DNA from: Oscheius dolichura
Lineage: Eukaryota; Nematoda; Chromadorea; Rhabditida; Rhabditidae
Reading direction: 5' to 3'
NCBI GenBank assembly: GCA_932521035.1
Contig: OW051495.1
Coordinates: forward strand, 6,634,001-6,698,000
DNA length: 64,000 nt
This document shows, one piece after another, positions 33,668-46,485 of this stretch (its first letter is position 1; every line of letters begins with the position of its first letter). The translations under genes and the position numbers were made by a program. The notes beneath the pieces were generated by a model. The model was given only the letters and a program-made list of their open reading frames with translations. It did not search any database and had not been told where the DNA came from.

Positions 33668-34554
33668 AAGGTTGATCGACAGAAACCCCCGATGCCAGGG
33701 AGTAGTAAAATAATAAATGACGATTGCATCCAAACAAATCATAGATATCTCATCTCACATACGGTTTAACTCCAATGTCACGGCTAGAACATAGCCCCCG
33801 GCCCAGTCTAGCCTTTTTCACTTTGTTTGAACCAGGGTAATTTGAGTTCGCTTCCCGCCGCCTTTGACCGATACGAGGCAAGGAATTCAGCGGGTGATTC
33901 AAGAAGGGAGGAACAGCGAATCATAAGGATTGAACGAAAAAAAAGCATTGATTCCTATTACAAATACAATAGAATAAAACATAGATTGGCCCGGACGAGC
34001 CATGCAAACGTGACAAATCATGGAGATCGAAAGAAGCGCAGCAACATCCCCGGCATTGGAGTAGAATCGTATCCTCGCGTGTCAAAGTAATTCAAATGGA
34101 CCTTTCTCCTTTAGCTCTTACCTTCCTCTATCGGATCCTTTCCTTTTCTCTTTAATCTTCTTCGAAAAGCCTTCTTCTTATAAATACTCCCGATGTCCTC
34201 GTTGGTCCCCTCTGCTTCTCTTGGAAAATATCGAAAAAGGCTACCAGTTAGGGGAACTGCCCATTTCTTATGACATAGAAGGCACTTGTTTGTCTTCTTC
34301 GAAAAAGTAATCTTTTCGTCCTGACATTTCCAAAAGTCAACTGATCCGCTGTCGTTCGGAGTATTTTGGTGCCGATTGACTCGAATCGCCGAGTCCAAGT
34401 CATTATCCTCTTCTTTTTAGCTCATCCTCCCATCACCTAATAACCGTCTCTAGCCAGTAATTGTCGAAGTCTGTGTCTCCCCGTACCTGGCACCCTCGGT
34501 CCTCTGATAATTGCTTCGAATTATCAGTGCTCATCTTCTTCAGAACTTGTCGAG
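33668..34554. other. Intergenic, short open frames only
   Basis: A plus-strand frame (33827-34090) and a minus-strand frame (34111-34398, with a single CLLC pair) lack partners and motifs. No gene is called. Confidence 0.4.
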
Positions 34555-35698
34555 ATGTCAACCAGTAGTGCTGCTCTTTATTCGCTTATTGCAACTGTGA
34601 GTTGAGGCTATTTTTAAGGGGAACAAGGCTATATCCAGACGAGTATTACCGGCACTGTTACCTTGGCGATAACCTTCCTGGTTATGCGGAAGGCCGACGT
34701 CTACAAGACGCCGTACGGAGTGATGATGCAGGCCCGCTGCTGCCATGGTATCCTCTTCTTGCTCTACTTTTTATCTTTCGTTTCCCCACTGTAAGTTTCA
34801 TACCAATTTTCAAAACTTTGAATTTCTCTAGAAATTGGCATAAGATCTATCCTGAAATGAATAAATGGACCGGACTAGTTTTCGTCTTCCTGACCACGGC
34901 CGTTTTTATCATCAGTGCCCTAGTGTCCATCCTCCGCTTTATCAATGTCTCTTTTCCCTTTACCGGGGATAAAAAGTACAGGAAACATGCGAAGTATGTC
35001 AATCTTGTGGTTGTATTGATCAGCGCCGGATACACATCTTTTAATATTAGTGGTAAGTAAAGAGAAGAGGAAGATAACGAATACTCTATAGAGGAATGCC
35101 GCCTCTACTTCAACCCGGAAGTCTTTGCCTTCTCATTTCCTCTTACGGCGTGCAGAGAACGCTTGGCCCTCTATGGAGACTTCCTCTCTTCGCTTATTCT
35201 CTTCAACGTGGCTTTATTCTTCGATATTACGACAGTCAGAAAGCTACGTAAAAATCGACATAAACTGGCTAGGAGCATTTCTTGCTTCCAGATGAGGCGA
35301 CGACATCGGCGAGAGATTTCTCTGACCGTTCAGGTGGGTCCACTCTTACTCACGGATGAGGAAAGGGTATTTAGACCTTCCTGAATGTCTCCCTGTGTTC
35401 CCTGATGGTCATTACCTACTACGTTCTTCCGGATCTAGTCACCATTCCTCCTTTTCTGGTCGTCCTCCTCTCTTCGAGATATCTTTGGTGTTTTGTGATC
35501 GCTTCTGGAGGGTGAGTCCTGTTCCGCCCGCTTCAAGTCAACACCTGTTCCAGCTATTTTTCGATTATTTTTGACAAAGAAGTGAGAAAGTTTATCCGAA
35601 CAAAGATCTTCTGTTGGCCGGCGACGCGTCGTGTGACTCAAGTCCAGCCGACCGCCAGCCCGGCCCCCGTCTCTGCCGAGAATTCCCCCTACCCATAA
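34555..35698 (+). CDS. 7TM chemoreceptor, Srx family
   Basis: ATG 34555 (MSTSSAALYSLIAT) joins TSITGTVTLAITFLVM (TM1), then VMMQARCCHGILFLLYFLSF (TM2). The next exons encode WTGLVFVFLTTAVFIISALV (TM3) and KYVNLVVVLISAGYTSFNIS (TM4). The Srx hallmark loop ECRLYFNPEVFAFSFPLTAC, then LYGDFLSSLILFNVALFF (TM5), comes next. TFLNVSLCSLMVITYYVLPD (TM6) and RYLWCFVIASGG (TM7) follow, with the C-tail YFSIIFDKEVRKFIRTKI. The stop is at 35696-35698. All joins are in phase with short introns. It is convergent with the hedgehog-related gene, with 113 bp between stops. A chemosensory role is expected. Confidence 0.8.
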
Positions 35699-35811
35699 CA
35701 GGCAAAACACAGCTCCGTTTGAAAACAATTTTATTGCACATTTGCCATCATTATTATTAATTATTGTTGTTGTTGAGCATGAGAGTTGAGCCGAGAGCCC
35801 GTCAATTTGTT

Positions 35812-38569
35812 TTACAAGAAAGAGTGGGGTAAAAATAAATCCATGACGGTGGTCAGGAACGCGACCCCCGTTGGCAGTTCCTTTCCGTATGTGGACAGTT
35901 CCATGGAAGTAAAGCTGTAGAAGAAGTCGGCCGCGGACCGGTACATGTCGAAGAAAGTCTGCTGGAGGATCTTGACTCCCAAGTTGGAGTGGCAAGATGC
36001 CAACATTCCATTGGCAATGATGTCTCCCGTCAGAGTCAGCGGCGCGTAGATTCCCCTCTTTTGGACCTGGAGATTTGAGATTAGGGGAGAACGGAGGAAG
36101 GAGAACCATGTCTATTTGAGAGACGACAACACTTCGGAGCAGGCCGTTTTCTTTGGGGAAGCTGACGCAATCTCCGACAGAGACATCCTTAGCCGGGACG
36201 AGGTGGGAGTTCGCTCCGGGGCGGCAGCTGGACACGTAGATCAGATGCTCGGATGTCAGTTCCAATGTCTTGTCTTCCTGTAGACAACTCAAATATTAAG
36301 AAAAGAGGATAACTAACAGCTGTGATCTTGAAGAATTCTCCCTGCTCCTCTTCCAGATGGTGGAGGAACATGATCACGGGCGAGTAGACGACTATTCCTT
36401 CGTCGTGACTCTTCACAATGTCTCCGATTTGAAGTTCATTCATTTTCTTTGTTCCGGTAGTTGTCTCGACCTGAAGAGATCCCCGTCTCCTTGCTAAGTA
36501 TTGGTCCGTACCTCGACATCTCCGCTGAAGCATTGCATAGATCCCAGGAAAGAGTTCATGCATCCTCCGCAGCCGCAGGTGCTTCCACAGGTTCCGGTGC
36601 TTCCATAAGACGAGTAAGACTGTCCGGGCTGGGCATAAGCATTCTGGTAAACGGGAGGGGGCTCCACAACTTGTTGAGGGGCCACGGCTAAAACAGTAAT
36701 ACTCCTATTTTCGATAGGGGGTTCCTACCGTATCCACTTTGAGTCTGTACTTGTTGTACTCCTTGAGCCACCTGGGGCATTTGGAAGTCAGGAACGGGAG
36801 GAACCATTGGGGCATAGGTCACGGATCCGTCGACTACTGGCTGGGCAGGTTGAGGAGCGACAGGTCCTTCCTGGTATCCTTGCTGCTGTACTTGTTGTAC
36901 TTGTTGGACTTGTTGCTGCACAGGTTGTTGAACTGGAGCAGGTCCGACTTGGGAGTTGGCATAGGTCGAGTCTTGTACTTCGGCAGGGTAGGCGGGCATC
37001 GCGACCTTTTGGTTGGGCTTCTGGACGACGAGAACCATCTGGGGATGCTCATCACTGGCTTTCACTTGAATCTCCTCGGGAATCTAGAAGGTTACTCTAC
37101 TTTGACAGTTAGTTGATAGTACTTGATCATAGGTGGCGTCCTCGTTGTCGGCTCCATAGGCACGCGCTCTGTTGGACTTGTAGGCGATGGGCCAGAGGAC
37201 ATTTCCTCCGGTGCGGACGCGTTCCCTTCCGTGTCTTAGCTCGAATCGTCTTCTTGGCTGGTAGACTGTCTCCTCCTCGTAGTCGTAGTAGTAGTCGTCC
37301 ATTTGGTTCCTTCTGCGGAATCCGAATGGCCGGAAGGGAGATCGGTAGAGGGACTGCCGACGGCCGGCGCCGTATCCTCCTCGTCCTCCGTATCTATAAC
37401 AGGTCAGTTAGCACTTCCGCCCTCCACCCGTCCACACAAACCCTTGATATGATTTACGGGGCAGGCCACCTGCATAGCCAGTTCGTCCGCCGCGCGCTTC
37501 TTGGTCATAGTCATCTGAAAGGGAGAATTAGATCTTTGTGCCCGAAAAACCCGATATACCGAGATCGTCCAGCTGGCAGGGCATCCGGACAATGGTCACC
37601 TCGTACCTGGCCCTGAACTGGACTGCTTTTTGACTCGGACAGATGCACTCACACTCCGTTGCGCATCACGCGACGTTTTACCTCCTTGATGACGTCGAAG
37701 CCACCCAATCCCTCCTTCCTCACATACGCGCCTCCGGTGAACTCCTCGTCCGTCTGTAGGACAACTGTCTTCACGGGGGTGGCCAGGACAAGTCCCGCGT
37801 AGTTGCAGCATTTGGTCTTGAATCTGAAACGGCTCTTAATTAAAAAAAGACCAGTTTGAGCCTGATAAAAAGAGATGATCAACAAGCACAATAAGATTCG
37901 AATTAGCGGATGCTATCACCATTGTTCGTGCATATGAATAGCAATAATCTCGGAAGATCGCGGCGCGGAAAGCTTATTTTCGGGGGAAGGAAGTTATGGC
38001 AAAACAGAGAAAACCAGACGATTCTTATCAGAGTAGAGACATACTACTGCGAAAGAAAAAGCAAAAACAGATGACTTTTGGGATAGGGGAAGTGTAGAAG
38101 AAGGATGGAACTCACGTCAACTCGTCGCCCTTCCTTCCCTCGGTAAAGACTTCCATGAAGCCGGCAACCCATTGGTCTTCTCCAGAACATTGTCCATCTC
38201 TGTATCCATTGCAGGTCTAAACTTTTCAACTAAAGGGAGAAGAAGAGGAAAGAAGTAGAAGGGGGAAGGGAGACTCACCACATTGAAGGCATTGTGCCTG
38301 ACATGAGATCCTCTTTTGTCGTGTGACTTGTACTCGTCCCCGAGACAGGAAGGCTGGGCACAGGAGATTTCTGTAAAGGAGGGAATGAGGATGAGAGAGG
38401 AGGGCAGATAAGTGTATCGAGTAAAGTAAGACTCACCTGGTTTGCCATGTCCATTGATGTTAATCTTATAGGGGACTGTTCGTTCGTCACAGGATGCCAG
38501 AAATTGATATTCCTCTAGCGAGAATACAGTAGTCGCCGCAAGGGCAGCAATAGTTAGCCGGTGAAGCAT
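35812..38569 (-). CDS. Hedgehog-related protein with Hint (Hog) domain, warthog/quahog type
   Basis: ATG 38569 begins a signal peptide (MLHRLTIAALAATTVFS). A Cys-rich N-terminal domain follows with SCDERTVPYKININGHGKP, ISCAQPSCLGDEY, CNGYRDGQCSGEDQW and KTKCCNYAGLVLATP, as in nematode Wart/Qua-type domains. A long Tyr-, Gln- and Pro-rich linker includes DDYYYDYEEE and QQVQQVQQVQQQ. The Hint domain then opens with QCFSGDVEV, continues TKKMNELQIGDIVKS and has the catalytic-block motif LTSEHLIYVS. It ends with an FFYSFTSMEL tail, and the stop is at 35812-35814. The Cys at the Hint start and the T-x-x-H motif are intact, so autoprocessing is plausible. In nematodes these secreted proteins act in cuticle formation and moulting. 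Warthog versus Quahog assignment is uncertain. Confidence 0.8.
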
Positions 38570-41299
38570 GTGAAAAGACTGCCGAGATGCTTGGATCGAA
38601 AACCCGGATAGAGATAAGGACGGGTCGGCGGGCGAGTTCAGGACAACGGCCAAGCTTCGCACTGATGCTGACTTTTATATTAGACCCGGGATTTCGCTTT
38701 TTCTCTGCCTGCTGGAGAGGCGGGCCTTCCTCACGGGAGAATAAAAATCAGTTCGCTCTCTTTGCAGGGGCGCGAAGGAAGTTGCGAAGCTGCAGATGGG
38801 GTGGTTTGGATCGGAAATGGATACCATATATAGGGAACAGTCCGGGTTTATAAGGGCATTATACAAGACTTTTGAAGGTTATAGGGTCCGATGTTCTCCC
38901 CGACGACCTTTAAAGATCCGGAGGGTGGTTTAAAGGTGGCAACTGAGACTCGGTCTTTGCAAACGTTCCCGAGGGGATTTCCTCAATCCAGCAAGGATTC
39001 AAAAATGGAAAGAGGAGAAGAGAAGGAATGGCAGTCTGGAATGGGAATTCCACACCGGAGGCACCCAGAAGACCGGAGATATCCAGAGCTGTGTCACGAC
39101 GAAGCCCTGTAAACTGTAAGATGGTTAAACACCTGCAAAGGTACGTCATCCCCAATTATTTAGCCAGAATGTGCGCGTCAAAGACAAGCCAGCTTCGCAA
39201 TTTGATCAACATCAATTGGGAATCGACGATTTCTCAGGCTTCAAACATGATACCCTGCCATCCTGCCCATCTACCAAGCTCTGCCCCCGAATATAGGGTC
39301 AAGAAGACGATTCCCGGAAGTATTCTTCTCCATTTGAGATTTTCTCACTTTCATTTGTGTTTACCTTATCGTTAAATTTGGAAGACTGGGCATTCAAACG
39401 ACTATGAGGAGAGGCCATTTTCTATCCATCTCTGCCAGTTCCAAATGCCACCGGCGCGTCAAAATGTGGCGTTTAATTCGCATCAGAGACCGTTTATTCG
39501 TTAGCATCCAGGGCGGGAAGAACTAATCCGAATCGGGAATGCGAATGTTACCAATCCTGTTCAGGTTTGACGTATAATTTGGAGAGGAATCTGGCTGCTC
39601 ATGATCTTTTGCCACAATGAAAAAACCCTATAAATATGACGGTTATTTGACAGCCGACTAGTTCGCTTTCACCCCTCCGATACAATAGACAAGATGGATG
39701 TCTCTGCAAGGGTGTCTGTGTCTAGCGTGATTGATATTATGCCATCGGTGGGACACAGGTTGTCGGGAAGGGGAACTGGCAACTGTCCTTCCCCGTCAAG
39801 TTTTCCACGATGTCTGACCGTTGGCGTGGATAATGCCCTGTTCCAGCCGCAATCCACTCCGACTTTTGAAATTTGTGGTCTGTGCCAGTCAGAAAGTTAC
39901 CAGCCCATAATTATGGGCCACATTCAATCTTATGAAACCCGTCTGGGTTACGGGGGAATTGGATGAGTTCAGGAGAGATTCCAGGGAGCAAAACACTTTC
40001 ACATTCCTCCTCGGGAGAAAGCGAGGGTTTTATCGGTTTACTAGTTCCACACCGGAGTTACTGATCCAGTCGGCCAGTTCTTGACGAGATTGACCCCTTC
40101 ACAGGGAAAACACTAACCTCCCTTTATGCGATTGTATTTGAAGCTATTAAAAGGCCCGATAGCCGGAGCTAGTTTCTGTTGATAGCGTTGACCTCAAGCC
40201 ATCCCCACCGGCTGCATTTCTGGATTTATGGAGATTTTTGAGAATCCGTAAACCGCTCGCTCGCCCCCGACGATCATTAAAACACTATGATCGGCAAGTG
40301 AACTGTGAAAGAAATGCGACTGCTCGACTTGTTCCCATTGGTGGAAAAAATACAGTCCAGTTTGGGTCAACTCCGTCCTCCCGTTGACCATGCTATTAAC
40401 TTCTTAACCGACGAATGGAATGGCCGGGAACGAAAGGCAAAGCCCCTCATCTGCCAGACTAGTTCTTCTCTCTACCTCGCCTCCCGGCTGATGTCCTCTG
40501 CGGGCATGAGATAAGTCGCGACCGGGGGCTAGTGAGAAGCATCAGCACCGTTATTTTCGCTGCGTGAACTTCGAAAAACCGGATCCTAGCCGGGCGAGAA
40601 CATGAAAGCGAAAGGGTCCTGTTCGATGATGCTCACCCCCCGGGGGTTGCGCTTTGTGTACGCGCTCTACCGCTTTTTGTACGTCTGTCTCCGGACAGGT
40701 CCGAAAATTGGTATAAGTTTGATAACCAAGATGGCTCATGGATATTGACGTTTTCAACTGTAGCGGCTCTCAAAGACAGTATAGAACATTCCTAGAAGCC
40801 GAAACTCCAGCGAGAGTCTCCTGGAAAATTCTTGGTGGAACCTTGCCGGGATGGGATGGGTGCCTCGGGTTCCCTTTCTCTTTCCTCCGTTCTTTGTTCC
40901 CGTATTAATCTTTAGCCAAAAAGAAGTAGTTTATCCACTTTTTCCTTCATATCTATGTGTACATAATGAGGACCAAAAAACATTCGAACTAGCGGAGATA
41001 TTAATCTCGGACCGGCGGCGGACATGGCACATTCCGAACTGTTCCTATTCACATTTCCCGAACACCAACACCTGTACCGACTTATGGCCGACGTCACACG
41101 AGGCTGTTCCGGTCGGGTCAAACTGTATTCGGAACCGAGTCCAGTCCAAAAGTCAGTCGTCCACCTGGGTCGTGTGCCTGTCTCTTCCAGATAGAAGCAA
41201 GTCCTTGTTCATTAATGGACACCGCACGGCAAGCCGTTATCACCAATTAGCTACGGGAGAGAGGAAATAAGACGAGAACAATCTTTATTTGGCATTGAA
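38570..41299. other. Intergenic 2.7 kb, no supported gene
   Basis: This is the upstream region of the hedgehog-related gene and the downstream region of the kinase. Short frames (for example 39694-39966 and 40305-40514) have no motif or splice partner. It is probably regulatory DNA. Confidence 0.45.
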
Positions 41300-42447
41300 T
41301 TAGATTTGGAGAATCCTCTCTTGGAAGGATTTCGGTGTGAGGTGGGGGAACAGCCGCAACTCGAGGCTGGCGTCCGCCGACTTGAGCGTCTTCTTCTCCT
41401 CGTCGTTGTATTCCAGGGCCGTGTGGACATCGCCCTCCTTCTCTTTCTCCCACTCGTATAGGTCCAGGAAGCTGAAGTCGCGCTGCTTCATCTCGTCCAT
41501 CATCTGGTTGTAGATGAAGTAGTAGTCCGGCCGGTCGCCGTATTTCAGTTCCCGGAGGTAGGAGGCGATGGCCATGAAGCATTTGGGGCAATCCTTGAAG
41601 ACCTCCGCATCGGGCAGCGCCTCCTTCATCTGGCGGATCTCCTTCTCCATTTTCAGGGCTCGCCACGGGACACCGACAAAGATTTCCGCCAGGGTGAAGA
41701 GCATTGCCCAAAGGTCGTCGACTCGTCCCTGGTCCACCCGGTTGTGCACATTCAGGGAACAGTAGCGACGAGTGCCGCGGAAGAGACAGTCGCTGCGCTG
41801 GGGACGGGCCTTTGACGGGGAGCCTTTTACCACAAACGAGCGAGCCATTCCTGACAATATTCTAGAGGGCGAGGGAGGAGAGGATACCGTAATCAATGAG
41901 GTAGAACATGCGACTCTCTCTGCCGATCAGCCCGTTCATGACATTTCCCGGCTTGACATCTCGGTGCACGTAGCCGACCTCGTGGCACTGTTTGATGGCG
42001 TATAGAAGTTGGACCCCGATCCTCAGGGCGCTCGAGTCGCTAATTCCCAGCTCGGGACAGGCGGCCCTCAACGCGAACAGGTCACTTCCACAGAGACTCA
42101 TCACCATGTAACTGAAAGAGGTCCTATCCATCAATAGCCGACCCACTTGTAGTGCTTCCTCCGGCCGGATTCAAAGAGGCGAATGGTGTTAGGACACTGT
42201 TGCAACTTCTTCAGAAGACTCGCCTCCAATTTCAAGACCCCGTGCTCGTCTTTAGTAATGGGCTCGGATTTCATGGCCGCCATGAATCCCTTCCGTTGGA
42301 GATCCTCCACTTTGTAGACGGCGCCGCAGCCGCCGTTGCCCAGTTTACACACAATCGACCATCTTCCACGTACAATCTAAACTTTGTTGTTAGCTAATAA
42401 GCAGGGGCAAGTGCTACTTTTCCTGGTTTCAATGAAGCGATCTCCAT
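41300..42447 (-). CDS. CK1/TTBK-like protein kinase, worm-expanded type
   Basis: ATG 42447 gives MEIASLKPGK, joined over a short intron to IVRGRWSIVCKLGNGGCGAV, the glycine loop. Kinase landmarks follow: AAMKSEP (the ATP-binding Lys), LEASLLKKL, YMVMSLCGSDLF, YVHRDVKPGNV (catalytic loop), LIDYGI (DYG in place of DFG), FRGTRRYCSLNVHNR and QGRVDDLWAMLFTLAEI. The stop is at 41300-41302. The LxPG..v..RW start and the GRVDDLW motif place it in the CK1 superfamily near TTBK. Nematodes have expanded this group, often in sperm; that expression is from family knowledge. All catalytic residues I can check are present. Confidence 0.85.
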
Positions 42448-42467
42448 GCAGCCAGACACAGGGAGAA

Positions 42468-43410
42468 ATGACGGACTCGAGCTGTTTGGAGATAAACTGT
42501 GGTCGACGACGGCTTATCCCCACTCTTCCCTACTTTTGTCAATGAAGCCAATTCAGCCAGAAGATGGTCGGTTGTTCTTTTGACGGCTAATTCAAGCATT
42601 TCAGCGGGAACAACAGAAGCAGACATCGTCATAAGGAACATCCTCGCGGCACAGAGGGAGAAGAGGAAGAAAGCCGAGGAGAATGGAGACGGGGTGGACA
42701 GCCACTATGCCCAGCCGCAGAGGCCCAAGTTGAAGCTGTCGGTCCGGTCGATGCACATCTCTTCGAAACTCCGGGGAGCGATCAGCAACGCCTCGTTGAG
42801 ATTGCGTAATTCTGTGAGAAGATCAAAACGAAAGGCCTCGCTCTCCTCCTCGTCCCGGCGGAGGAAGAAAAAAGAGGGACTGCGGCTGAAGGAGAGCGTC
42901 AAGAAGCCGCCGATGGATATGAATTCTCTCTTCGAGGCGCCACAGCCGCTGTCGGCCTACGTGCTGGAAAACCAGAGGAAGCGTCGAGTGGCCCGGGAGA
43001 AGCGCTTCACCACCCTCATCTCCTCCATCTCCCTGCTGTTCCTCGCCTTGGGCACCTTGCTGGGGACACTGGGCTGGCTGAGGGTCCACCTCCTTCACTG
43101 GGAATACACTGCCCTGTTGGCTGCTATGAACGAGTCGAATACCCCGTGGCTGGAGGACTGTCCCAACCGGCAACTGGTGAGAAGGACCCTCTACGGCACA
43201 AACTATACGGTACCGTGTAGAGGAGCCGTCTCCATCGAGAAGGCTCAATGGTCCAGCTGGACACCATGCGGCGGCGGCCGACCCGGGATGAGTTATAGGT
43301 GGAGGATACTGAAGGCCAATGTCAGCTACGATGTCCTCCACGACGGCCAAGTATTCCAAGAGCGATGGTGTGTCCCGGTGGCCAATTCGACGGCCGTCTC
43401 TACCCCGTGA
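42468..43410 (+). CDS. Single-pass membrane protein with a TSP1-like WSxW segment
   Basis: A long frame with good codon use runs to the stop at 43408-43410. It has a basic cytosolic part (AAQREKRKKAEENGD, NSVRRSKRKASLSSSSRRRK) and one membrane helix TLISSISLLFLALGTLLGTL (about 43013-43072). An extracellular C-terminal part has five Cys, N-glycosylation sites (NESN, NYT, NVS, NST) and QWSSWTPCGG, which resembles a thrombospondin type-1 repeat start. There is no ATG at the open edge of the frame. The best start is ATG 42468 (MTDSSCLEINC) or in-frame ATG 42431, joined at 42499|42603 in phase. The product is unknown; type II topology is inferred. It is head-to-head with the kinase gene. Confidence 0.6.
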
Positions 43411-43854
43411 TATCCCCCGTAAAACGTCTATATAAACAATTATGTCCTTGTCCCTGTCTCTTTTTCTTGTCTGCCCCCCGTCCTCCACCCTCTCTGCTCC
43501 ATTTCAGAATTTATGCGCTTCATTGAAATTCCATAATTATGTCTTTGGGGCTCTGTTCATTTTCTTCTTCTCCGACGCCATTCAGTCCCCTGCTCCATAA
43601 ATTTCAAGCCCCCGTTTTTAAACGGGGGAGGGGGAGGATTCTGACAGTGATATATCCGGCTACACGGGGGCACATTGCCATTGCATGGGCCATATCCATT
43701 TGTGTCGAGGGGCAGTGTATCCCCCACGTTTTATAATGAGAATCGGAGTGTGTGAACAGCCGACCGTCATCGATCGTTCAGGGCCCAATCATACCAGACG
43801 GCACTTTGCCTCCAGCAGCTAAACTTCGGGTCTCTCGCCTCGACTCGGATAAGG

Positions 43855-46386
43855 ATGATACGGCACTCGTCCTCTTCCACGGAGGAGTCTCTCCTCACTG
43901 AACAGGTCAGTCCCCCTTTCCTCTCTTTCTATAAAATGGTCCCTTCTCTTCGTTCTCAAGGGGGTTGCCCAAAAAGAGGTTTGAAAATGAATTTTTGATG
44001 GTAGAGGGCAACTTGAGTCCGGCTCTTGAGGGGTAGGTGACGCTAATGATCTGAGCTCCTCCAAATTGTACCCAGCATCTTCCATCTAAATGGATCATTT
44101 ATTTGTACTGGGCCTTGTGAAATGCGTTTCCTGCCCTGTCCTCCCTGATCCTCCAAGCTGTGCATACTCCCCCGAAACACGTTGTTGTACGCACCCCGTT
44201 TTGCTATTTTTTTTCTGTCCAAACAAAGACAATCGAGAAGAAATCTCCACGTATCCCCCCATACATACTAATGACCCCATCGATTGTCTCCAGACGATCA
44301 GTCAGTCTCCCCCAATGGGCACCGCTCGGGACTGGGTTCGTCTCTTCCAGCCATCCCCCTCCCTCCTCTGTTCTCCTCTAACCGTACCATTTCAGGTGAG
44401 GAAACTGTTCAAGCTGTGCGACCGGGACCAGCGTGGCGTCATCGGAAAGGTGAGACGCGTCTTGGCTATAAAGCCCCGGGAATGCGTGAGAAAGCCATCC
44501 ATCTCGGCTCGGGGGACAATTGCCTGTTTTTCGTCTCTCGGAAAAAGACAAAATAAACACTAACCTTTTTTGGTCGGGGGCCATGCGATAAGGTATGAAA
44601 TAATAGTGGATGTTGTTTGCCAGCCGTAGTGTTTGCCTCGGGAGGACTCTTCTCCCTGGAACCCGTCCTCCTCTCTGATTAATGGACTCCCTTACTGTCT
44701 ACCTCCGATTGATTCCTCTCGTTTCAGACAGAACTGCTGACCATCTACGATCTTCTCCCCCAGAAACAGATGGCCGAACTGGAGAAGGCCATCGGCGAGA
44801 GATTCATCGACGAGAAGGAGTTCAACGACATTATGCGTGAGCCATTTCTTACCTCGGGAACGGAGAGGACGGCAGGGGAGGGGGAGGCCGTCCTCCTCTC
44901 GAAGATGTCATTTCGCCGTCCTCCCTCCTCCCTCCTCCCTCAGACCCGCGAAACACAACCCCGGCTGCCAATTCCAAACAATCTGCTGCTAATCGACCCT
45001 CTCCTCATGATTAAAACAGCTCTTTTCCGTGTCGAATCCGGCTCGTTTTCAGAGAATCTGGTAGCCGAGGACTCGCGTGGAAGTAGCTCAGACGGTATCC
45101 ATGCCTCATCGACCCACACCAGCAGTTCTCCCCAGGTAGAGACGACGGGCAGGGGAGGACGAGACACGTTTGAGGGATTCGGAGAGGGAGTGAGTCTGGC
45201 GGACGAGCTGGACGACGTGGCCAAGACCGAGGAGGCCCTACATGACCCGTTGACCTACATGATAAGGTGGGCCGCGCTCCTTGTTAGGGAGACACACTGG
45301 AGGGTGATAACTATGTCGTGTACTCGAATATTCATGCCATTTCCCCCTCTCCCACTGCAACCCGGGAACACGTCTATCCCCAGAAATACCTGAAATGATC
45401 TGTTTAGAGCTCAGCTGGAGGAGTACCCGTACCCGTATGTGGTCACCAACTCGACCATGCCGTGTGCCCCGTCGGCCATTCTGTCCGAGCCCGTCGTAAT
45501 CAAGGTAGAGTGTTCCCTGCCCCCCAAAGATCTCTGTCTAGAAGGCTCAGTTCCGTCCGATTGAGCCGGATGTTCGATCGTATGCCGTCGGCGCGACATC
45601 CTTGGCTGACGTGAGTCCCCGTCCTCCCTTCCAACCACTTTCCACCTTTCAGGAATTAGCAGAGGCCGAGATGGGAAGTGCGAGTCATTCGACACTCGAA
45701 GCGGACCTTCGAACTCCCGACAGGATTTTCAAAGTTGTCTTTGTGGGTGATTCGGCTGTTGGTAAGACGTGCTTCCTCCACAGGTTATCCCCTTCTAAAT
45801 CCGGAATAATAGATGATTCTAGGTTTTGCCACAATCGCTTCAAACCCCTGTTCAATGCCACTATCGGCGTCGATTTCACTGTTAAAACTATCCAGTTGAA
45901 GGATAGAATCGTGGCTTTGCAACTCTGGGATACGGCCGGCCAAGAGAGATTTCGTGCTATTACGAAGCAGTATTTTCGTAAAGCGGATGGAGTTATTTTG
46001 ATGTTTGACGTGACATCCGAACAATCCCTTCTAAATGTGAGAAATTGGGTGGATTCAGTCCGAGCCGGTGTTGACGAATCGACTGTTTTATGCCTTGTTG
46101 GAAATAAAGTCGATCTTTTTGGCAGTGATTCCGCCAGAAATTCTGTCTACCGGGCTGGTAAAAGGCTCGCAGAAGTATCAGAAGAAATATTCAAAGTATA
46201 AAAGTAATATTTTAGGAATTTGGGATGTCATTTTATGAGACCAGTGCATTTACGGGTTACGGCATTGAAACATGCATGAAATGTATTGCCGAACGTCTGC
46301 AGCAGCGCGAAGAGAAACACTTAGAAGAAGCTCTCCGCCTGGAGATGACAGTGCAAGAGAAAAAGAGAAGCTGGTGTTGTGTATAA
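43855..46386 (+). CDS. rsef-1: RASEF/EFCAB4-like Rab GTPase with N-terminal EF-hand region
   Basis: ATG 43855 (MIRHSSSSTEESLLTEQ) joins VRKLFKLCDRDQRGVIGKTE, an EF-hand-like helix-loop. An acidic/Ser-rich linker follows, then the Rab domain from about 45690. It contains VVFVGDSAVGKTCFLHRL (P-loop), NATIGVDFTVKTI (switch I), LQLWDTAGQERFRAITKQYF (switch II) and CLVGNKVDL (NKxD). YETSAFTG stands where SA(K) lies, and the tail SWCCV is likely prenylated. The C. elegans homologue of this architecture is rsef-1 (RASEF). Compared with human RASEF, the coiled coil appears short or missing. Thirteen or so residues (SKSGIIDDSRFCH) are inserted before switch I. The GTPase exons are more AT-rich than the first exons. 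Confidence 0.8.
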
Positions 46387-46393
46387 TATAAAT

Positions 46394-46399
46394 AATAAA
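46394..46399 (+). terminator. AATAAA polyadenylation signal
   Basis: AATAAA sits just 8 nt after the Rab gene stop, in the 99-bp gap before the convergent TFIIE-alpha stop. Confidence 0.5.
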
Positions 46400-46485
46400 T
46401 CTATTGTTTTAAACTTTTCATATCACTGAATAATTAAAAGATAACAATACTCGTAACGTTAAAATGATTGTGCGAGAAATGTAGG

